Source of the DNA: Deltaproteobacteria bacterium
GTDB taxonomy: Bacteria > Bdellovibrionota > JAJCYS01
NCBI GenBank assembly: GCA_029262815.1
Contig: JAJCYS010000003.1
Span: forward strand, 1 to 39,452
DNA length: 39,452 bases
Direction of reading: 5' to 3'
The position numbers were made by a program, and so were the translations under genes. The notes under the pieces are model-generated. The model was not told where the DNA came from. It did no database searches and was given only the letters and a program-made list of their open reading frames with translations. The stretch's first letter is position 1. The number at the start of each line of letters is the position of its first letter. Below are positions 9,146-18,414 of the stretch, piece after piece.

Positions 9146-9639
9146 GTTTTGAAACATTGAATCCACTCCCTATGGAACCTACAACTGTTCGGCAATCTGA
9201 CCCTACTATGGTCATTGAAAAGCCGAGGTCGTTGGTGCATATCCATACGTATGGTTCTGAGACACCTTTTTTTAAGGGATTGGCAGAAGGTAAGCTCTTA
9301 GGGGCACAGTGCACAAATGCAAAGTGCCACAACCATAAACTTGGTGAAATGCTTCCTCCCCGGGTGTATTGTCCCGATTGTCTCGAAAAAATGACCTTTA
9401 TGGATGTGAAGGATCGGCCGGCAGAAATTTATACTCATATTTCGGTGAAATATCCGGGTGCTTTTAATAAGCTTCCAAACCCTTGCCATCTGATTTCAGT
9501 CAGATTGGAAGGGGTATCTACAATCCTGATGAGCTATCTCATCGATGCTGAGCCTGAAATAGGATTAAAGGTTAAGCCTGCGTTTAATACCCAAAAACCA
9601 AGTTTCACTATCTTAGATTTGGCCTGGAAGCCAGCATAA
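9142..9639 (+). CDS. Zn-ribbon/OB-fold (DUF35) acyl-CoA-binding partner
   Basis: A 165-residue protein of the DUF35 family, which combines an N-terminal rubredoxin-like zinc ribbon with a C-terminal OB-fold. The ribbon is visible as C57-x4-C62 and C77-x2-C80 (PRVYCPDC). DUF35 proteins bind thiolases and related enzymes and help to position or channel acyl-CoA. The start overlaps the thiolase stop (ATGA), with a very strong AAGGAGGTG Shine-Dalgarno inside the thiolase's last codons. This arrangement fits translational coupling and 1:1 assembly. The N-terminal 35 residues before the helix and ribbon are longer than in many relatives. Confidence 0.9.
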   Translation: MSFETLNPLPMEPTTVRQSDPTMVIEKPRSLVHIHTYGSETPFFKGLAEGKLLGAQCTNAKCHNHKLGEMLPPRVYCPDCLEKMTFMDVKDRPAEIYTHISVKYPGAFNKLPNPCHLISVRLEGVSTILMSYLIDAEPEIGLKVKPAFNTQKPSFTILDLAWKPA

Positions 9640-9646
9640 TCAATAT

Positions 9647-10801
9647 ATGGACTTTAATCTAACCGAGGAGCAGACTGCCCTAAAGCATGTGGTTCGGGAA
9701 TTCGCGGAACAGGAGATCGCGCCTCGGGCTTTTGAACTCAACCGTACTGAATCCTTTGATGTCGAACTTACGCAAGCCATGGGACGACTTGGTCTTTTTG
9801 GTTGCTGTATTTCACAAGATTTTGGCGGTCAAGGGTTAGATATTCTGACCTACACCTTGGCTATCGAAGAAATTGCGCGTGTTGACGGCTCGCATGCTGC
9901 GACTGTCACGGCTGCAAATTCCCTTGGCATCAACCCTATCTATCGCTACGGCACACAGGCCCAAAAAAAAACCTATCTACCTGACCTCTGTACAGGGCAG
10001 AAACTCTGGGGGTTTGGGTTAACCGAACCCAACGCGGGATCTGACGCTGGCGGGACTGAGACGAAAGCTGAGCTCGCCAATGAGCAGTGGACGATAAACG
10101 GTAGCAAAATTTTTATTACAAACGGCAGCTCCCCTATGACTTGGGGTTCGACAGTGCAATGCCGTACAGGTAAACGGGACAATAACAAACCCGAACTGAC
10201 TTGCATCATAGTTGAGAATGGGACGTCAGGTTTTACGACTCGAGATATGAAAAACAAACTGACGTGGCGGGCTTCGAATACCAGTGAGTTGTTTTTTGAC
10301 AATGTGACTGTACCCGAATCAAATATCTTAGGCAAACGCGGTGAGGGATTTACCCAAATGCTTCAGACATTAGATTCAGGCCGAATTGGCATTGCCGCAA
10401 TGGCTGTGGGTGGTGCACAAGGCGCTTTTGAAGCGGCGCTTTCGTATGCCAAAACGCGAAAGCAGTTTGGCAAACCGATTGCGCACTTTCAGGCGAACGG
10501 ATTTAAACTCGCTGATATGGCCACTGAGATTGAAGCAGCTCGGGGGCTGCTCCATAGAGCCTGTTGGCTTTACGATACTGAACAACCCTACGGAAAAGAA
10601 GCAGCGATGGCAAAGCTCTACGCGTCTGAAGTCTTTCGTCGGGTGGCTCATCAATGTGTTCAAATCCATGGAGGCTATGGCCTCATGGAAGAATATCCTG
10701 CGGCTCGATTTTATCGAGACCAACGGTTGTTAGAAATTGGGGAAGGCACGAGCGAGATTCAACGAATTGTGATTGCTCGCAAACTGGGCTGCGAAATTTG
10801 A
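9647..10801 (+). CDS. Acyl-CoA dehydrogenase
   Basis: A 384-residue FAD enzyme that makes the alpha,beta-double bond in acyl-CoA and passes electrons to electron-transfer flavoprotein. The length is typical of the short/medium-chain class. Signature 1 is present as GLTEPNAGSDAGG and signature 2 as QCVQIHGGYGLMEEYPAAR. The catalytic base is E366 in the C-terminal GEGTSEIQR, the usual position for this class. The gene begins 7 bp after the DUF35 stop, so it belongs to the same operon. The context suggests a dedicated acyl-CoA degradation route in which the dehydrogenase and thiolase-fold enzyme work on one chain, but the substrate cannot be read from the sequence. Confidence 0.94.
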   Translation: MDFNLTEEQTALKHVVREFAEQEIAPRAFELNRTESFDVELTQAMGRLGLFGCCISQDFGGQGLDILTYTLAIEEIARVDGSHAATVTAANSLGINPIYRYGTQAQKKTYLPDLCTGQKLWGFGLTEPNAGSDAGGTETKAELANEQWTINGSKIFITNGSSPMTWGSTVQCRTGKRDNNKPELTCIIVENGTSGFTTRDMKNKLTWRASNTSELFFDNVTVPESNILGKRGEGFTQMLQTLDSGRIGIAAMAVGGAQGAFEAALSYAKTRKQFGKPIAHFQANGFKLADMATEIEAARGLLHRACWLYDTEQPYGKEAAMAKLYASEVFRRVAHQCVQIHGGYGLMEEYPAARFYRDQRLLEIGEGTSEIQRIVIARKLGCEI

Positions 10802-10831
10802 TACACGTTAAATGACACCATGATTATGAAG

Positions 10832-10945
10832 TTCGTCAAAAAACATCAGATACAAGGCCGCAGATCAAAAAATACCGGAGATGTACTCAAAGTACATCGA
10901 GGATTTTTTTTGATCGAGAACGCTGTAGCTGTTTTTTTTCACGAA
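10832..10945. repeat. Nested palindromic element A (short form)
   Basis: An imperfect hairpin of about 114 bp between the acyl-CoA dehydrogenase and thioesterase genes. The outer arms are TTCGTCAAAAAACATC (10832-10847) and the reverse complement at 10928-10945. The middle arms are GATCAAAAAATA and TTTTTTTTGATC. The apical stem is ATGTAC-TCAAA-GTACAT (10881-10897). The core AAGGCCGCAG...CCGGAG-stem-CGAGGATTTTTT is shared with the elements at 19098 and 28135. The 25-bp ends of those two are missing here. The right arm ends 13 bp before the thioesterase ATG. Confidence 0.8.
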
Positions 10946-10958
10946 TTTGGGGGACGAA

Positions 10959-11378
10959 ATGACGTTTGAATTAGAGTATAAGGTTAGACTAGATGATATT
11001 GACTACATGGGTATCGTCGGTAACGCAACGTGGCTCACATTTTTGGAGCGTGCACGTGTGGACATCATGGATGTGATTGGATATCCGATGACACGATTTT
11101 TTGCTGAAAAAATAGGCGCAGTCGTCAGTGATTTGAACATCAAGTACAAACGCCCTGCCCTGTTTGGCCATACGGTGAAGATCAGAACATCTCCAGAAAC
11201 GTTTTTCTCTAAAGGTGTAGTGCTTCGTCAAATTATTGAAAATGTCGAAGGGCAAGCCTATGTCGAAGCTCAAGTCACGATGGTATTTGTGGATTCTGTT
11301 GGACTCCCAATTCCCATGCCTGAAGAAATAAAGGCGAAGTTGACAACTGAGGGCGATCCCCTAAGCCAATTGAGTTAA
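10959..11378 (+). CDS. Hotdog-fold acyl-CoA thioesterase (YbgC/4HBT-like)
   Basis: A 139-residue hotdog thioesterase that hydrolyses acyl-CoA. The family motif is clear near the N-terminus: RLDDIDYMGIVGNATWLTFLE, with the Asp of the DIDxMG pattern in the usual catalytic position followed by the conserved Asn and Glu-x-Ala-Arg. The ORF runs four codons further upstream to a TTG, but the ATG at 10959 has GGGGGA just before it. The gene lies downstream of the acyl-CoA dehydrogenase and is separated from it by palindromic element A, which may uncouple its transcription. Its location suggests that it recycles CoA or removes dead-end intermediates of that pathway. Confidence 0.85.
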   Translation: MTFELEYKVRLDDIDYMGIVGNATWLTFLERARVDIMDVIGYPMTRFFAEKIGAVVSDLNIKYKRPALFGHTVKIRTSPETFFSKGVVLRQIIENVEGQAYVEAQVTMVFVDSVGLPIPMPEEIKAKLTTEGDPLSQLS

Positions 11379-11388
11379 CATTCCATTT

Positions 11389-11452
11389 GTCATTCCCGAC
11401 ACATGCGAAACACTTGACCTGTCATTTCGAGCGATAGCGGACAGGGATGACA
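11389..11452. repeat. Intergenic repeat with GTCATTTCGAGCG and ATGACA arms
   Basis: The gap between the convergent thioesterase and ndk genes contains GTCATTCCCGAC followed by CCTGTCATTTCGAGCGATAGCGG and then GACAGGGATGACA. CCTGTC pairs with GACAGG, and TGTCAT pairs with ATGACA as an alternative. The layout resembles the common GTCATTGCGAGCG-type dispersed repeats of bacterial genomes. It could fold in a transcript from either side, but it has no T-run in the right place for a terminator. Confidence 0.45.
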
Positions 11453-11474
11453 AAAAAACAATGACTGAATAAGA

Positions 11475-11876
11475 TTATTCGAAGAAAAAACTGAGCTCAC
11501 GCTTGGCAGAGCCAGGCGCGTCGGAACCATGTGCAGCATTCTCGCCAATGGAGTCACCGAAGTCTTTTCGAATCGTACCCGCTTCAGCTTGAGCAGGATC
11601 CGTATGACCCATCACCGTACGCCAAACATCTACCGCATTCTCACCTTCAAAGGCCATAACCATCACAGGACCTGACGTCATGAATGTGACAAGCTCATCA
11701 TAAAAAGGTCGTTCTTTGTGCTCAAGATAAAACAATTTAGCTTCGTCTGTCGTAAGTTGCTTGATTTTCGCTTCGATCAATTTCAATCCGTTAGACTCAG
11801 CACGTTTGATAATTTCACCGATAATATTTTTGTTCATTGCATTGGGCTTGATCATCCCAAAAGTACGTTCCATCAT
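11475..11876 (-). CDS. ndk: Nucleoside diphosphate kinase
   Basis: A 133-residue NDK that equalises nucleoside di- and triphosphate pools by a phospho-His ping-pong mechanism. The active-site motif NAAHGSD carries H116, and [11 protein letters not shown] is the usual N-terminal strand with the ATP-binding Lys. The length is slightly below the usual 140. It overlaps the sucD stop by 4 bp and ends the TCA operon. Linkage to succinyl-CoA synthetase is known in several lineages and makes sense because the two enzymes interconvert GTP and ATP. Confidence 0.97.
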   Translation of the reverse strand: MMERTFGMIKPNAMNKNIIGEIIKRAESNGLKLIEAKIKQLTTDEAKLFYLEHKERPFYDELVTFMTSGPVMVMAFEGENAVDVWRTVMGHTDPAQAEAGTIRKDFGDSIGENAAHGSDAPGSAKRELSFFFE

Positions 11877-12742
11877 GACACAATCTCCTTCACTGCTTCA
11901 CCAATATGAGTTAAAGACGATACAACACGTACGCCACAACTTGATAAATAATCCATTTTTCCTTTTGCAGTCCCATGACCTCCCGAAATAATTGCGCCCG
12001 CATGACCCATGCGTCGCCCAGGAGGAGCTGTGGCACCTGCAATAAAAGCGACTACTGGCTTATCCATATATGTTTGAATAAAATCTGCAGCCTCCTCTTC
12101 GCTCTCACCACCAATTTCACCAATCATCACAACGGCATCCGTCTCTGAATCCGCTTGGAAAAGCGCCAACGCATCTAGGTGCGTCGTCCCAATAATAGGA
12201 TCGCCACCAATACCAATACACGTAGACTGACCCAAACCCGACCGGGTAATTTGATCCACGGCTTCGTAGGTCAAAGTCCCACTGCGACTGACCACACCGA
12301 TACGACCGTGTTTGTGGATATTTCCTGGCATAATGCCAATCTTGCACGCATCCGGTGTGATAATCCCAGGACAGTTGGGTCCGATCAAACAGGTCTCTCG
12401 CCCTTGCATAAATTCAGAAACTTTGGCCATATCACAAACAGGTATACCCTCCGTAATACACACCACGAGATCCAATTCTGCATCCACTGCTTCCATGATT
12501 GCATCTGCTGCAAACGGCGCAGGCACATAAATCACACTGACCGTGGCACCTGTCTCAGCTTTGGCTGCTGCAACCGTATTAAAAATAGGTATCCCTTCAA
12601 AAGATTCGCCTTCTTTCCCAGGCGTTACACCAGCAACCACCTGCGTGCCATACTCAAGACAGGCTTTGGTATGAAATTGCCCTGTCTTACCCGTAATACC
12701 TTGAGTCAGAACTTTTGTATGCTTATCTACGAGTACACTCAT
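11873..12742 (-). CDS. sucD: Succinyl-CoA synthetase, alpha subunit
   Basis: A 289-residue subunit that binds CoA and carries the phosphorylated His of succinyl-CoA synthetase (succinyl-CoA + NDP + Pi to succinate + CoA + NTP). The N-terminal Rossmann part has [13 protein letters not shown], the CoA-binding loop. [20 protein letters not shown] is the family signature. The active His lies in [11 protein letters not shown] at H247. It overlaps sucC by 4 bp and ndk by 4 bp, so translation is probably coupled across all three. Confidence 0.97.
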   Translation of the reverse strand: MSVLVDKHTKVLTQGITGKTGQFHTKACLEYGTQVVAGVTPGKEGESFEGIPIFNTVAAAKAETGATVSVIYVPAPFAADAIMEAVDAELDLVVCITEGIPVCDMAKVSEFMQGRETCLIGPNCPGIITPDACKIGIMPGNIHKHGRIGVVSRSGTLTYEAVDQITRSGLGQSTCIGIGGDPIIGTTHLDALALFQADSETDAVVMIGEIGGESEEEAADFIQTYMDKPVVAFIAGATAPPGRRMGHAGAIISGGHGTAKGKMDYLSSCGVRVVSSLTHIGEAVKEIVS

Positions 12743-13890
12743 GAGGCACCTTTTTCGACAGCCAATTGGGCAGCTTCATCTAATGTGCTAGCAGAAATCA
12801 GCTGCAGTCCACTGTTGTCTAACATCTCTTTGCCCTTCTCTACATTCGTACCTGCTAATCGTACAATGATCGGCACATCAGGTTTCAATGACTGAGTTGC
12901 CTCAATAATCCCTTGCGCAATAATGTCACACCGCATGATACCGCCAAATATATTGACCAAGACACTCTTCACACGTTTATCTTTCAAAATAAGCCAGAAG
13001 GATTGCTTGATCTGCTCAGCGCTTGCACCGCCACCCACATCCAGAAAATTGGCCGGATCTCCACCATGTAACTTGATCAAATCCATGGTAGCCATCGCAA
13101 GCCCTGCGCCGTTCACCATGCATCCTATCGAACCATCAAGGTGTATGTAGCTAATGCCGATTTCGGCCGCTTCAACTTCATGAGGATTATCCTGTGAGGA
13201 ATCAACTTCAATATCTTTTTGACGATAAGCCGCATTGTCATCAAGCTCAATTTTGCCATCTAAAGGAATCAAATCTCCCTCAGTAGTTTGAACCAACGGA
13301 TTAATCTCTAGCAAACTCACGTCTCGTTCTATGTACAGTTTGGCAAGCTTTGAAAGTAACTCTCTCAAGGGTTTTTCGTGTGTTTTACCAATCAATGTCG
13401 CGATGCGCCGTGACACATATGCGGGCACAGTAGGACTGAACGGAATATAAAATTTCAACAAAGCGTCGGGCGTTTTCTCTGCCACTTCCTCGATGTCCAT
13501 CCCGCCTTCAGTTGAGAACATGATGCAAAGCTTACTAAACTTGCGATCAAGTAACAGCGCCAAATAATACTCACATTCAATGTCAGACGCAGCTTCAAGG
13601 TATACCGCATTGATGGGCTGCCCTTCAGCTGTTGTTTGATGTGTAACCAAACGTGACCCTAACAGTTTTTGTGCAAACGCTGTGGCTTCATCAGCTGAGG
13701 TTACTTTTTGAATCCCGCCGGCTTTACCGCGACCGCCTGCATGCACTTGTGCTTTTACCACAACATCGGATACGCCAACATCGGTATACGCACGTGCAAC
13801 ATCATCTATTGAAAGCGCAACCTGACCCAGTGGCACTGAGATTTCATAATCCCTAAATAACTGTTTCGCTTGATATTCATGTAATTTCAA
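12739..13890 (-). CDS. sucC: Succinyl-CoA synthetase, beta subunit
   Basis: A 383-residue ATP-grasp subunit that binds the nucleotide and succinate. [12 protein letters not shown] is the usual start. [16 protein letters not shown] is the nucleotide-binding loop, LLEINPLV the metal and nucleotide contact, and [18 protein letters not shown] the C-terminal flavodoxin-like part. The start codon is TTG (13888-13890), with AAGGAG 7 bp upstream; no other start fits the family N-terminus. It begins 12 bp after mdh. GTP or ATP preference cannot be told from the visible residues with certainty. Confidence 0.97.
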   Translation of the reverse strand: MKLHEYQAKQLFRDYEISVPLGQVALSIDDVARAYTDVGVSDVVVKAQVHAGGRGKAGGIQKVTSADEATAFAQKLLGSRLVTHQTTAEGQPINAVYLEAASDIECEYYLALLLDRKFSKLCIMFSTEGGMDIEEVAEKTPDALLKFYIPFSPTVPAYVSRRIATLIGKTHEKPLRELLSKLAKLYIERDVSLLEINPLVQTTEGDLIPLDGKIELDDNAAYRQKDIEVDSSQDNPHEVEAAEIGISYIHLDGSIGCMVNGAGLAMATMDLIKLHGGDPANFLDVGGGASAEQIKQSFWLILKDKRVKSVLVNIFGGIMRCDIIAQGIIEATQSLKPDVPIIVRLAGTNVEKGKEMLDNSGLQLISASTLDEAAQLAVEKGAS

Positions 13891-13902
13891 CGATGAGCTC
13901 CT

Positions 13903-14856
13903 TTATGCAATCAACTTCATGGACCGTAATGCACCCACAAGTTGGGATACTGCTTCTTTAGACACGTTCAGTTTCTCTTTTTCATCATCTGTTAAGTCAA
14001 GTTCAATAATGCGTCTCAGCCCTTCTTTGCCTAATTCAATGGGTAGGCCAACAAATAAATTATCAACCCCATACTCTCCATTACACAGAACACTAACAGG
14101 CAGCACACGGCGTTGGTCAAAAATAATAGACTCGACCATTTCATACACACAGATAGATGGCGCGTAATAAGCAGACCCGGTTTTGAGAAGTCCTACAATT
14201 TCTGCACCCCCATCACGGGTTCGTTGTTCGATGGCATGAATGATATCTTCATTTAAAAATTGTGATAACGGCACACCACCAATAGTTGTGAAGCGAGACA
14301 GAGGCACCATCGTATCTCCATGTCCGCCTAAAACCAGTGCCTGAATATCCTGAATCGAAGTCCCTGTTGCTTCCGCAATGAACGTTTTATATCGCGCGGT
14401 ATCCAAAATACCCGCCATCCCTAAAACACGCTCTTTTGGAAATCCACTTTTGTCTAAAAAAACATGACACATCGCATCTAGCGGATTACTCACCACAATC
14501 ACAACAGCATCTGGTGCACGAGTTTTGACTTCCTGAGCCACTTCGGAAACAATGCCAGCATTTTTTCGAAGCAAATCATCCCGACTCATGCCAGGTTTGC
14601 GCGGCAACCCTGCAGTCACCACTACAACATCTGAGCCTTCACAGAGCGCATAATCGTTGCCGCCTTGTACTGAAACATCAAACCGACCCACAGCCGTGGC
14701 TTGAAGCAAATCTAAAGCCTTGCCTTTGGCAAGGTCACTTTGGACATCGATGAGTGAGACATCCGCACAGCCTCGAGTCACAATCCAATGGGCCAATGTG
14801 GATCCCACAAAGCCAGCGCCTACTACAGTCACCTTAGGTCGTCGTTGTGTACGCAT
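13903..14856 (-). CDS. mdh: Malate dehydrogenase (LDH-like type)
   Basis: A 317-residue NAD-dependent malate dehydrogenase. The N-terminal VTVVGAGFVGSTLA binds NAD. TAGLPRKPGMSRDDLL carries the substrate-binding Arg residues. The Arg at position 86, where lactate dehydrogenases have Gln, marks malate specificity. VSNPLDAM precedes the catalytic domain, and the active His is H179 in LVLGGHGDTMVPL. The Shine-Dalgarno GAGGAGG overlaps the icd stop region, so translation of mdh is tied to icd. Gap to icd is 15 bp. Confidence 0.96.
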   Translation of the reverse strand: MRTQRRPKVTVVGAGFVGSTLAHWIVTRGCADVSLIDVQSDLAKGKALDLLQATAVGRFDVSVQGGNDYALCEGSDVVVVTAGLPRKPGMSRDDLLRKNAGIVSEVAQEVKTRAPDAVVIVVSNPLDAMCHVFLDKSGFPKERVLGMAGILDTARYKTFIAEATGTSIQDIQALVLGGHGDTMVPLSRFTTIGGVPLSQFLNEDIIHAIEQRTRDGGAEIVGLLKTGSAYYAPSICVYEMVESIIFDQRRVLPVSVLCNGEYGVDNLFVGLPIELGKEGLRRIIELDLTDDEKEKLNVSKEAVSQLVGALRSMKLIA

Positions 14857-14871
14857 ATAGGGCCTCCTCTT

Positions 14872-16068
14872 TTATTTACCCAAATTTTCAATCACAGCAT
14901 CCCCGTACTCACTACACGCAAGTAAGGTCGCACCTTCCATTTGACGGTGAAGGTCATAGGTGACCGTTTTATCTAGAATTGTTTTTCGAATCGCTTGAAC
15001 AACCATCTCGGCAGCTTCTGCCCACTTCAAATGCTCAAGCATCATGACACCCGATAACATTAATGAACTCGGGTTGGCTTTATCTTTATTCGCGTGTTTA
15101 GGCGCTGTCCCATGGGTCGCCTCAAACAAGGCAATATTATCCCCAATATTCGCTCCAGGAGCTAAGCCTAATCCACCCACTTGTGCAACCAAAGCGTCGC
15201 TCAAGTAATCACCGTTCAGGTTTGTAGTTGCAATAACGGAATAGTTTCGTGGGTTGATAAGCACTTGTTGAAAAAAAGCATCCGCGATTCGATTCTTCAA
15301 AACCACATGGTTATCAGGTGGTGCCTCGCCCTCGGCCAAAGTTTCTTCTAAGATAATGTGATCCTTATAAGATTCCTCAGCCAACTCGTAGCCCCACTCG
15401 TTGAATCCGCCTTCCGTATATTTCATGATGTTGCCCTTATGTATTAAGGTCACACTGGGTTTACGTTGCGCAATCGCAAAGTCGAAAGATTTCTTAATCA
15501 ACCGCTTCGAGCCAAATGGACTCACGGGCTTGATCCCGATGGCTGCTGTTTCATGAAACCCTTTTGACCCGAGCTCATTCATTAGAAAATCCCTGAGTCG
15601 TTTGGCCTCGGGTGTGTTCGAAGCAAACTCAATCCCAGCATACACATCCTCTGTATTCTCTCGAAATACCACCATGTCCACATGCTCTGGAAATTTTATG
15701 GGACTTGCGACCCCTTTGAAGTATCGAACGGGTCGAATACAGGCATAGAGATCCAGAATTTGTCGTAAAGCTACATTTAGACTACGAATCCCCCCACCGA
15801 CAGGTGTGGTTAACGGGCCTTTAATTGAAACCTTATGAGTTCGAATCAACTCGATGGTGGATTCAGGTAGCGGCTCTCCGGTGGCTTCGACCGCCTTTTC
15901 ACCTGCTAAAGCCTCAATCCATTCAATCTTCCGGCTTTTGCCGTAACACTTTGATATTGCTGCATTAAGAAGTTTTTGACTGGGCTTCCAAATATCGGCA
16001 CCAATCCCGTCACCTTCAATATATGGGACTTTTACCACCGTCTCGTGGGTTGCTTGTTCACTTGACAC
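14872..16068 (-). CDS. icd: Isocitrate dehydrogenase, NADP-type
   Basis: A 398-residue enzyme for isocitrate to 2-oxoglutarate plus CO2, homologous to E. coli Icd. KVPYIEGDGIGADIW is the N-terminal motif. GGGIRSLNVALRQILDLYACIRPVRYF contains the serine that is the phosphorylation site in E. coli. NLNGDYLSDALVAQVGGLGLAPGANI is the family signature. The ORF extends five codons to a TTG, but AAGGAGG lies inside that extension, 5 bp before the GTG at 16066-16068, so I choose the GTG. It is the first gene of the TCA operon and is divergent from the ABC operon with a 77-bp gap. Confidence 0.95.
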   Translation of the reverse strand: MSSEQATHETVVKVPYIEGDGIGADIWKPSQKLLNAAISKCYGKSRKIEWIEALAGEKAVEATGEPLPESTIELIRTHKVSIKGPLTTPVGGGIRSLNVALRQILDLYACIRPVRYFKGVASPIKFPEHVDMVVFRENTEDVYAGIEFASNTPEAKRLRDFLMNELGSKGFHETAAIGIKPVSPFGSKRLIKKSFDFAIAQRKPSVTLIHKGNIMKYTEGGFNEWGYELAEESYKDHIILEETLAEGEAPPDNHVVLKNRIADAFFQQVLINPRNYSVIATTNLNGDYLSDALVAQVGGLGLAPGANIGDNIALFEATHGTAPKHANKDKANPSSLMLSGVMMLEHLKWAEAAEMVVQAIRKTILDKTVTYDLHRQMEGATLLACSEYGDAVIENLGK

Positions 16069-16145
16069 TATCGCCTCCTTCAAGAATGGACTAGCTCATA
16101 AGAGAAAACACCTGGTATGGTAGTCCTTTTCTAATTACCATAGAA

Positions 16146-16889
16146 ATGACATTCTGCAAAATTATGAATGCTTTACTAACATTAAAAAATTATTATCTTT
16201 ATCCAAAGAATCAGCCTCGATGCCTAGGTGTGGACCTGAAGCTGAGCGCAGGCCATTCTTTGGCTATTCTGGGCCCTACAGGGTGCGGCAAAAGCGTCTT
16301 TTTGAAATCTCTTGTGGGGTTAGCGCCCTTTTCCGGGGAACTCAGGCTTCTTGACTCTTTCTTCCATCATCCGTTACCCAAACTGTTGAAATTCCCGAAG
16401 CGTTCACTCCCGATCGGATTCGCCTTCGAAAAAAACGCCCTCTTTGAATTCCTCTCTGTCGAAGACAACCTTTCTCTTGCGGGCGCCTTTCAAGACGAGG
16501 CTCAAACAACACAGAAACCCTCTGATGGCGAACGCTTGCTCAAACAAATCGGACTCTGGGAAAGCCGAAAGAAGTTCCCGAGAGCTCTAAGTGGTGGGAT
16601 GAAAAAACGCCTTGCCGTTGCTCGCACGCTGATCAAAAAACCCAAGATTCTCATTTGTGATAGTCCGCTCGCTGGATTGGACCCGCTCTCAGCTCATAGC
16701 ATTTTCACGATGCTCAAAGAGACCGTCAATACAGGTTCAACCCTCCTTGTGATGTCGTTACAAAGCTATACGCTAGCCCTCACTCACTTTACGCACCTGC
16801 TTTTGTTAGATTCATCAGGAAATCCAGTATTTTGTGGCAATATTGAAGATTTTTATTGTAAAAACCCCCATATCAAAGCGATATCATGA
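16146..16889 (+). CDS. Mla-like ABC ATPase 1, degenerate Walker B
   Basis: A 247-residue ABC ATPase (or 241 if the ATG at 16164 is used; neither has a clear Shine-Dalgarno). Walker A is GPTGCGKS (43-50). The signature LSGGM (148-152) is canonical. Three other catalytic positions are altered: the Q-loop has Glu (FAFEKNALF, E94), Walker B reads ILICDSPLAGLD with Ser173 where the catalytic Glu should be, and the switch His is replaced by Leu205 (LLVMSLQS). Used alone it should not hydrolyse ATP well. It overlaps the next gene by 4 bp. The two NBDs and two MlaE-like permeases that follow make a complete heteromeric transporter. Confidence 0.9.
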   Translation: MTFCKIMNALLTLKNYYLYPKNQPRCLGVDLKLSAGHSLAILGPTGCGKSVFLKSLVGLAPFSGELRLLDSFFHHPLPKLLKFPKRSLPIGFAFEKNALFEFLSVEDNLSLAGAFQDEAQTTQKPSDGERLLKQIGLWESRKKFPRALSGGMKKRLAVARTLIKKPKILICDSPLAGLDPLSAHSIFTMLKETVNTGSTLLVMSLQSYTLALTHFTHLLLLDSSGNPVFCGNIEDFYCKNPHIKAIS

Positions 16890-17635
16890 AAACACCTATC
16901 ATTTCTTTCAGAAACGTCAGTAAACGTTACGGAAATCAAGAGGTGCTCAAAAATATCACGGTCGATATCTGGCCAGGCGAATTGACCTTCATCATGGGAC
17001 CATCCGGAGTTGGTAAAACTGTATTTTTACGATTGGCGCTTGGGTTTGAAGAGCCCGACGAAGGTGAAATTCATCTGGCAGGTATCCCACTCTCTGAAAT
17101 GCATATCTCTGAGTTGAGTGCCATCCGGGTTCGCCATATTTTCATCTTTCAACACCCCGCCTTGTTCGATTTTTTGACTGTCATTGAAAACGTTGGATTC
17201 CCGTTACTCGAACATCACCCTGATATGGATCCACCCTACGTCTTTGAAAAAGCAAAAGGCGTGTTACGGTCTCTAGGATATCGAGGCACCTTCAAAAAAA
17301 TGCCAGACCAATGTACAGTTGGTGAGGCCAAACTGGTATCAATTGCACGCGCATTGATGCTGAATCCCAAGGTTATGTTTATTGACGAGCCTACAACAGG
17401 ATTAGACGAGACAACCCGAACCCAGGTGGATCATATTTTAGTCAATACACACCGAATGAAACAATGCAGTTGCATTGTCGTCTCTCATGATGTCAATAGT
17501 GCCCTCACGATTGGAGATCGTATTTTATTTTTTTACGACACACAGCTTCATGCAAACATTGAAAATCCCAGAAAATTCACCTCTCATCCTGATCCGCTCG
17601 TAAACGAGTTTTTCAACCATGGCGAGGTGTTCTGA
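16886..17635 (+). CDS. Mla-like ABC ATPase 2, degenerate signature motif
   Basis: A 249-residue ABC ATPase of the MlaF/Ttg2A type. Walker A GPSGVGKT (38-45), Q-loop Q89, Walker B VMFIDEPTTGLD with catalytic E168, and switch H201 (VVSHD) are all canonical. The signature is not: where LSGGQ is expected it has CTVGE (143-147). This is the exact complement of the first ATPase, which keeps LSGGM but lacks the catalytic Glu and His. In a head-to-tail dimer the good halves would meet in one composite site and the poor halves in the other. Overlap with the permease gene is one base (TGATG). Confidence 0.92.
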   Translation: MKTPIISFRNVSKRYGNQEVLKNITVDIWPGELTFIMGPSGVGKTVFLRLALGFEEPDEGEIHLAGIPLSEMHISELSAIRVRHIFIFQHPALFDFLTVIENVGFPLLEHHPDMDPPYVFEKAKGVLRSLGYRGTFKKMPDQCTVGEAKLVSIARALMLNPKVMFIDEPTTGLDETTRTQVDHILVNTHRMKQCSCIVVSHDVNSALTIGDRILFFYDTQLHANIENPRKFTSHPDPLVNEFFNHGEVF

Positions 17636-18414
17636 TGATTAACCTCCGACAAGAGACCATCCAATTAAAAACGTTCACACTGGAGCTTGCATCCAGATTG
17701 TTCCGCCCGCACACCCAACATTGGAATATGATCATCATCGGTACACTCCGAATGATTCGAACCTGCCTAGTGATGGTTATTCTAAGCAGCCTATTTGTGG
17801 GTGGTATTTTAGTTGTCGTATTCCAACACCACATTTCCTTCTTTCGCGCCGACAGTATTTTGGGTGCCTTTGCATCATCAGCCTTACTCAGAGAAGTCGG
17901 CCCCCTTTTAGTTGGTTTTTTACTTTCAGGACAATGTGGGGCTTATGTCGCCAGTGAAATCGCAACTATGAAAGCGACGGATCAACTGGACACATTAAGC
18001 AGCTTGGGACTTTCGGACATGGATTTGGTCATTGTGCCACGGTTTGTAAGTATTTTTATGGCCACCACCTTTAGTTTGATGCTGAGTCTTGCAGGTGGCA
18101 TTGTGGGTGCTTATCTTGTTGCCGCGTCGTTATACGACATGTCGATTTATTTCTTTTTCTCAAAATTTCAGTGGTTGATCCAATGGAGCTCTTTGTGGTC
18201 CGGTTTTTATAAGTGTTTTGCCTTTGGCTCAGCCATTGCATTTATCAGCTGTTATACAAGTTACACTGCAGAAAAATCAGTCCAAGGCGTTAGCACAGCT
18301 GTTCAGAAAACTGCCATTCGAAATATGATGGCTCTAATCATCCTCGATACATTCACTACGCACACCTTCAGGGGACTTATGTTCGTCCTGAAATACTTCG
18401 GGGTATTATCATGA
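17635..18414 (+). CDS. MlaE-like permease 1
   Basis: A 259-residue membrane protein of the MlaE/YrbE family, the permease of MCE lipid transporters. Several hydrophobic spans are visible. The family core is clear: LLREVGPLLVGFLLSGQCGAYVASEIATMKATDQLDTL, corresponding to the conserved GPxLxxxxxxGRxGAxxAxExxTMxxTEQxDAL block, with Gln for the usual Arg. The N-terminal segment carries RLFRPHTQHWNMI, probably the membrane-surface helix. The next permease overlaps by 4 bp (ATGA), so the two are translationally coupled. Confidence 0.88.
   Translation: MINLRQETIQLKTFTLELASRLFRPHTQHWNMIIIGTLRMIRTCLVMVILSSLFVGGILVVVFQHHISFFRADSILGAFASSALLREVGPLLVGFLLSGQCGAYVASEIATMKATDQLDTLSSLGLSDMDLVIVPRFVSIFMATTFSLMLSLAGGIVGAYLVAASLYDMSIYFFFSKFQWLIQWSSLWSGFYKCFAFGSAIAFISCYTSYTAEKSVQGVSTAVQKTAIRNMMALIILDTFTTHTFRGLMFVLKYFGVLS

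Noticed and set aside
10832..10945. Small RNA or riboswitch before the thioesterase gene
   Set aside because: The same core occurs at two unrelated loci in both contexts of gene ends, which fits a mobile palindrome better than a regulatory leader.
11389..11452. Possible terminator between the thioesterase and ndk genes
   Set aside because: The hairpin is plausible, but the T-run lies on the wrong side for either gene, so I list it as a repeat only.
16069..16083. TTG start of icd giving five extra residues
   Set aside because: AAGGAGG falls inside those codons and points to the GTG at 16068.
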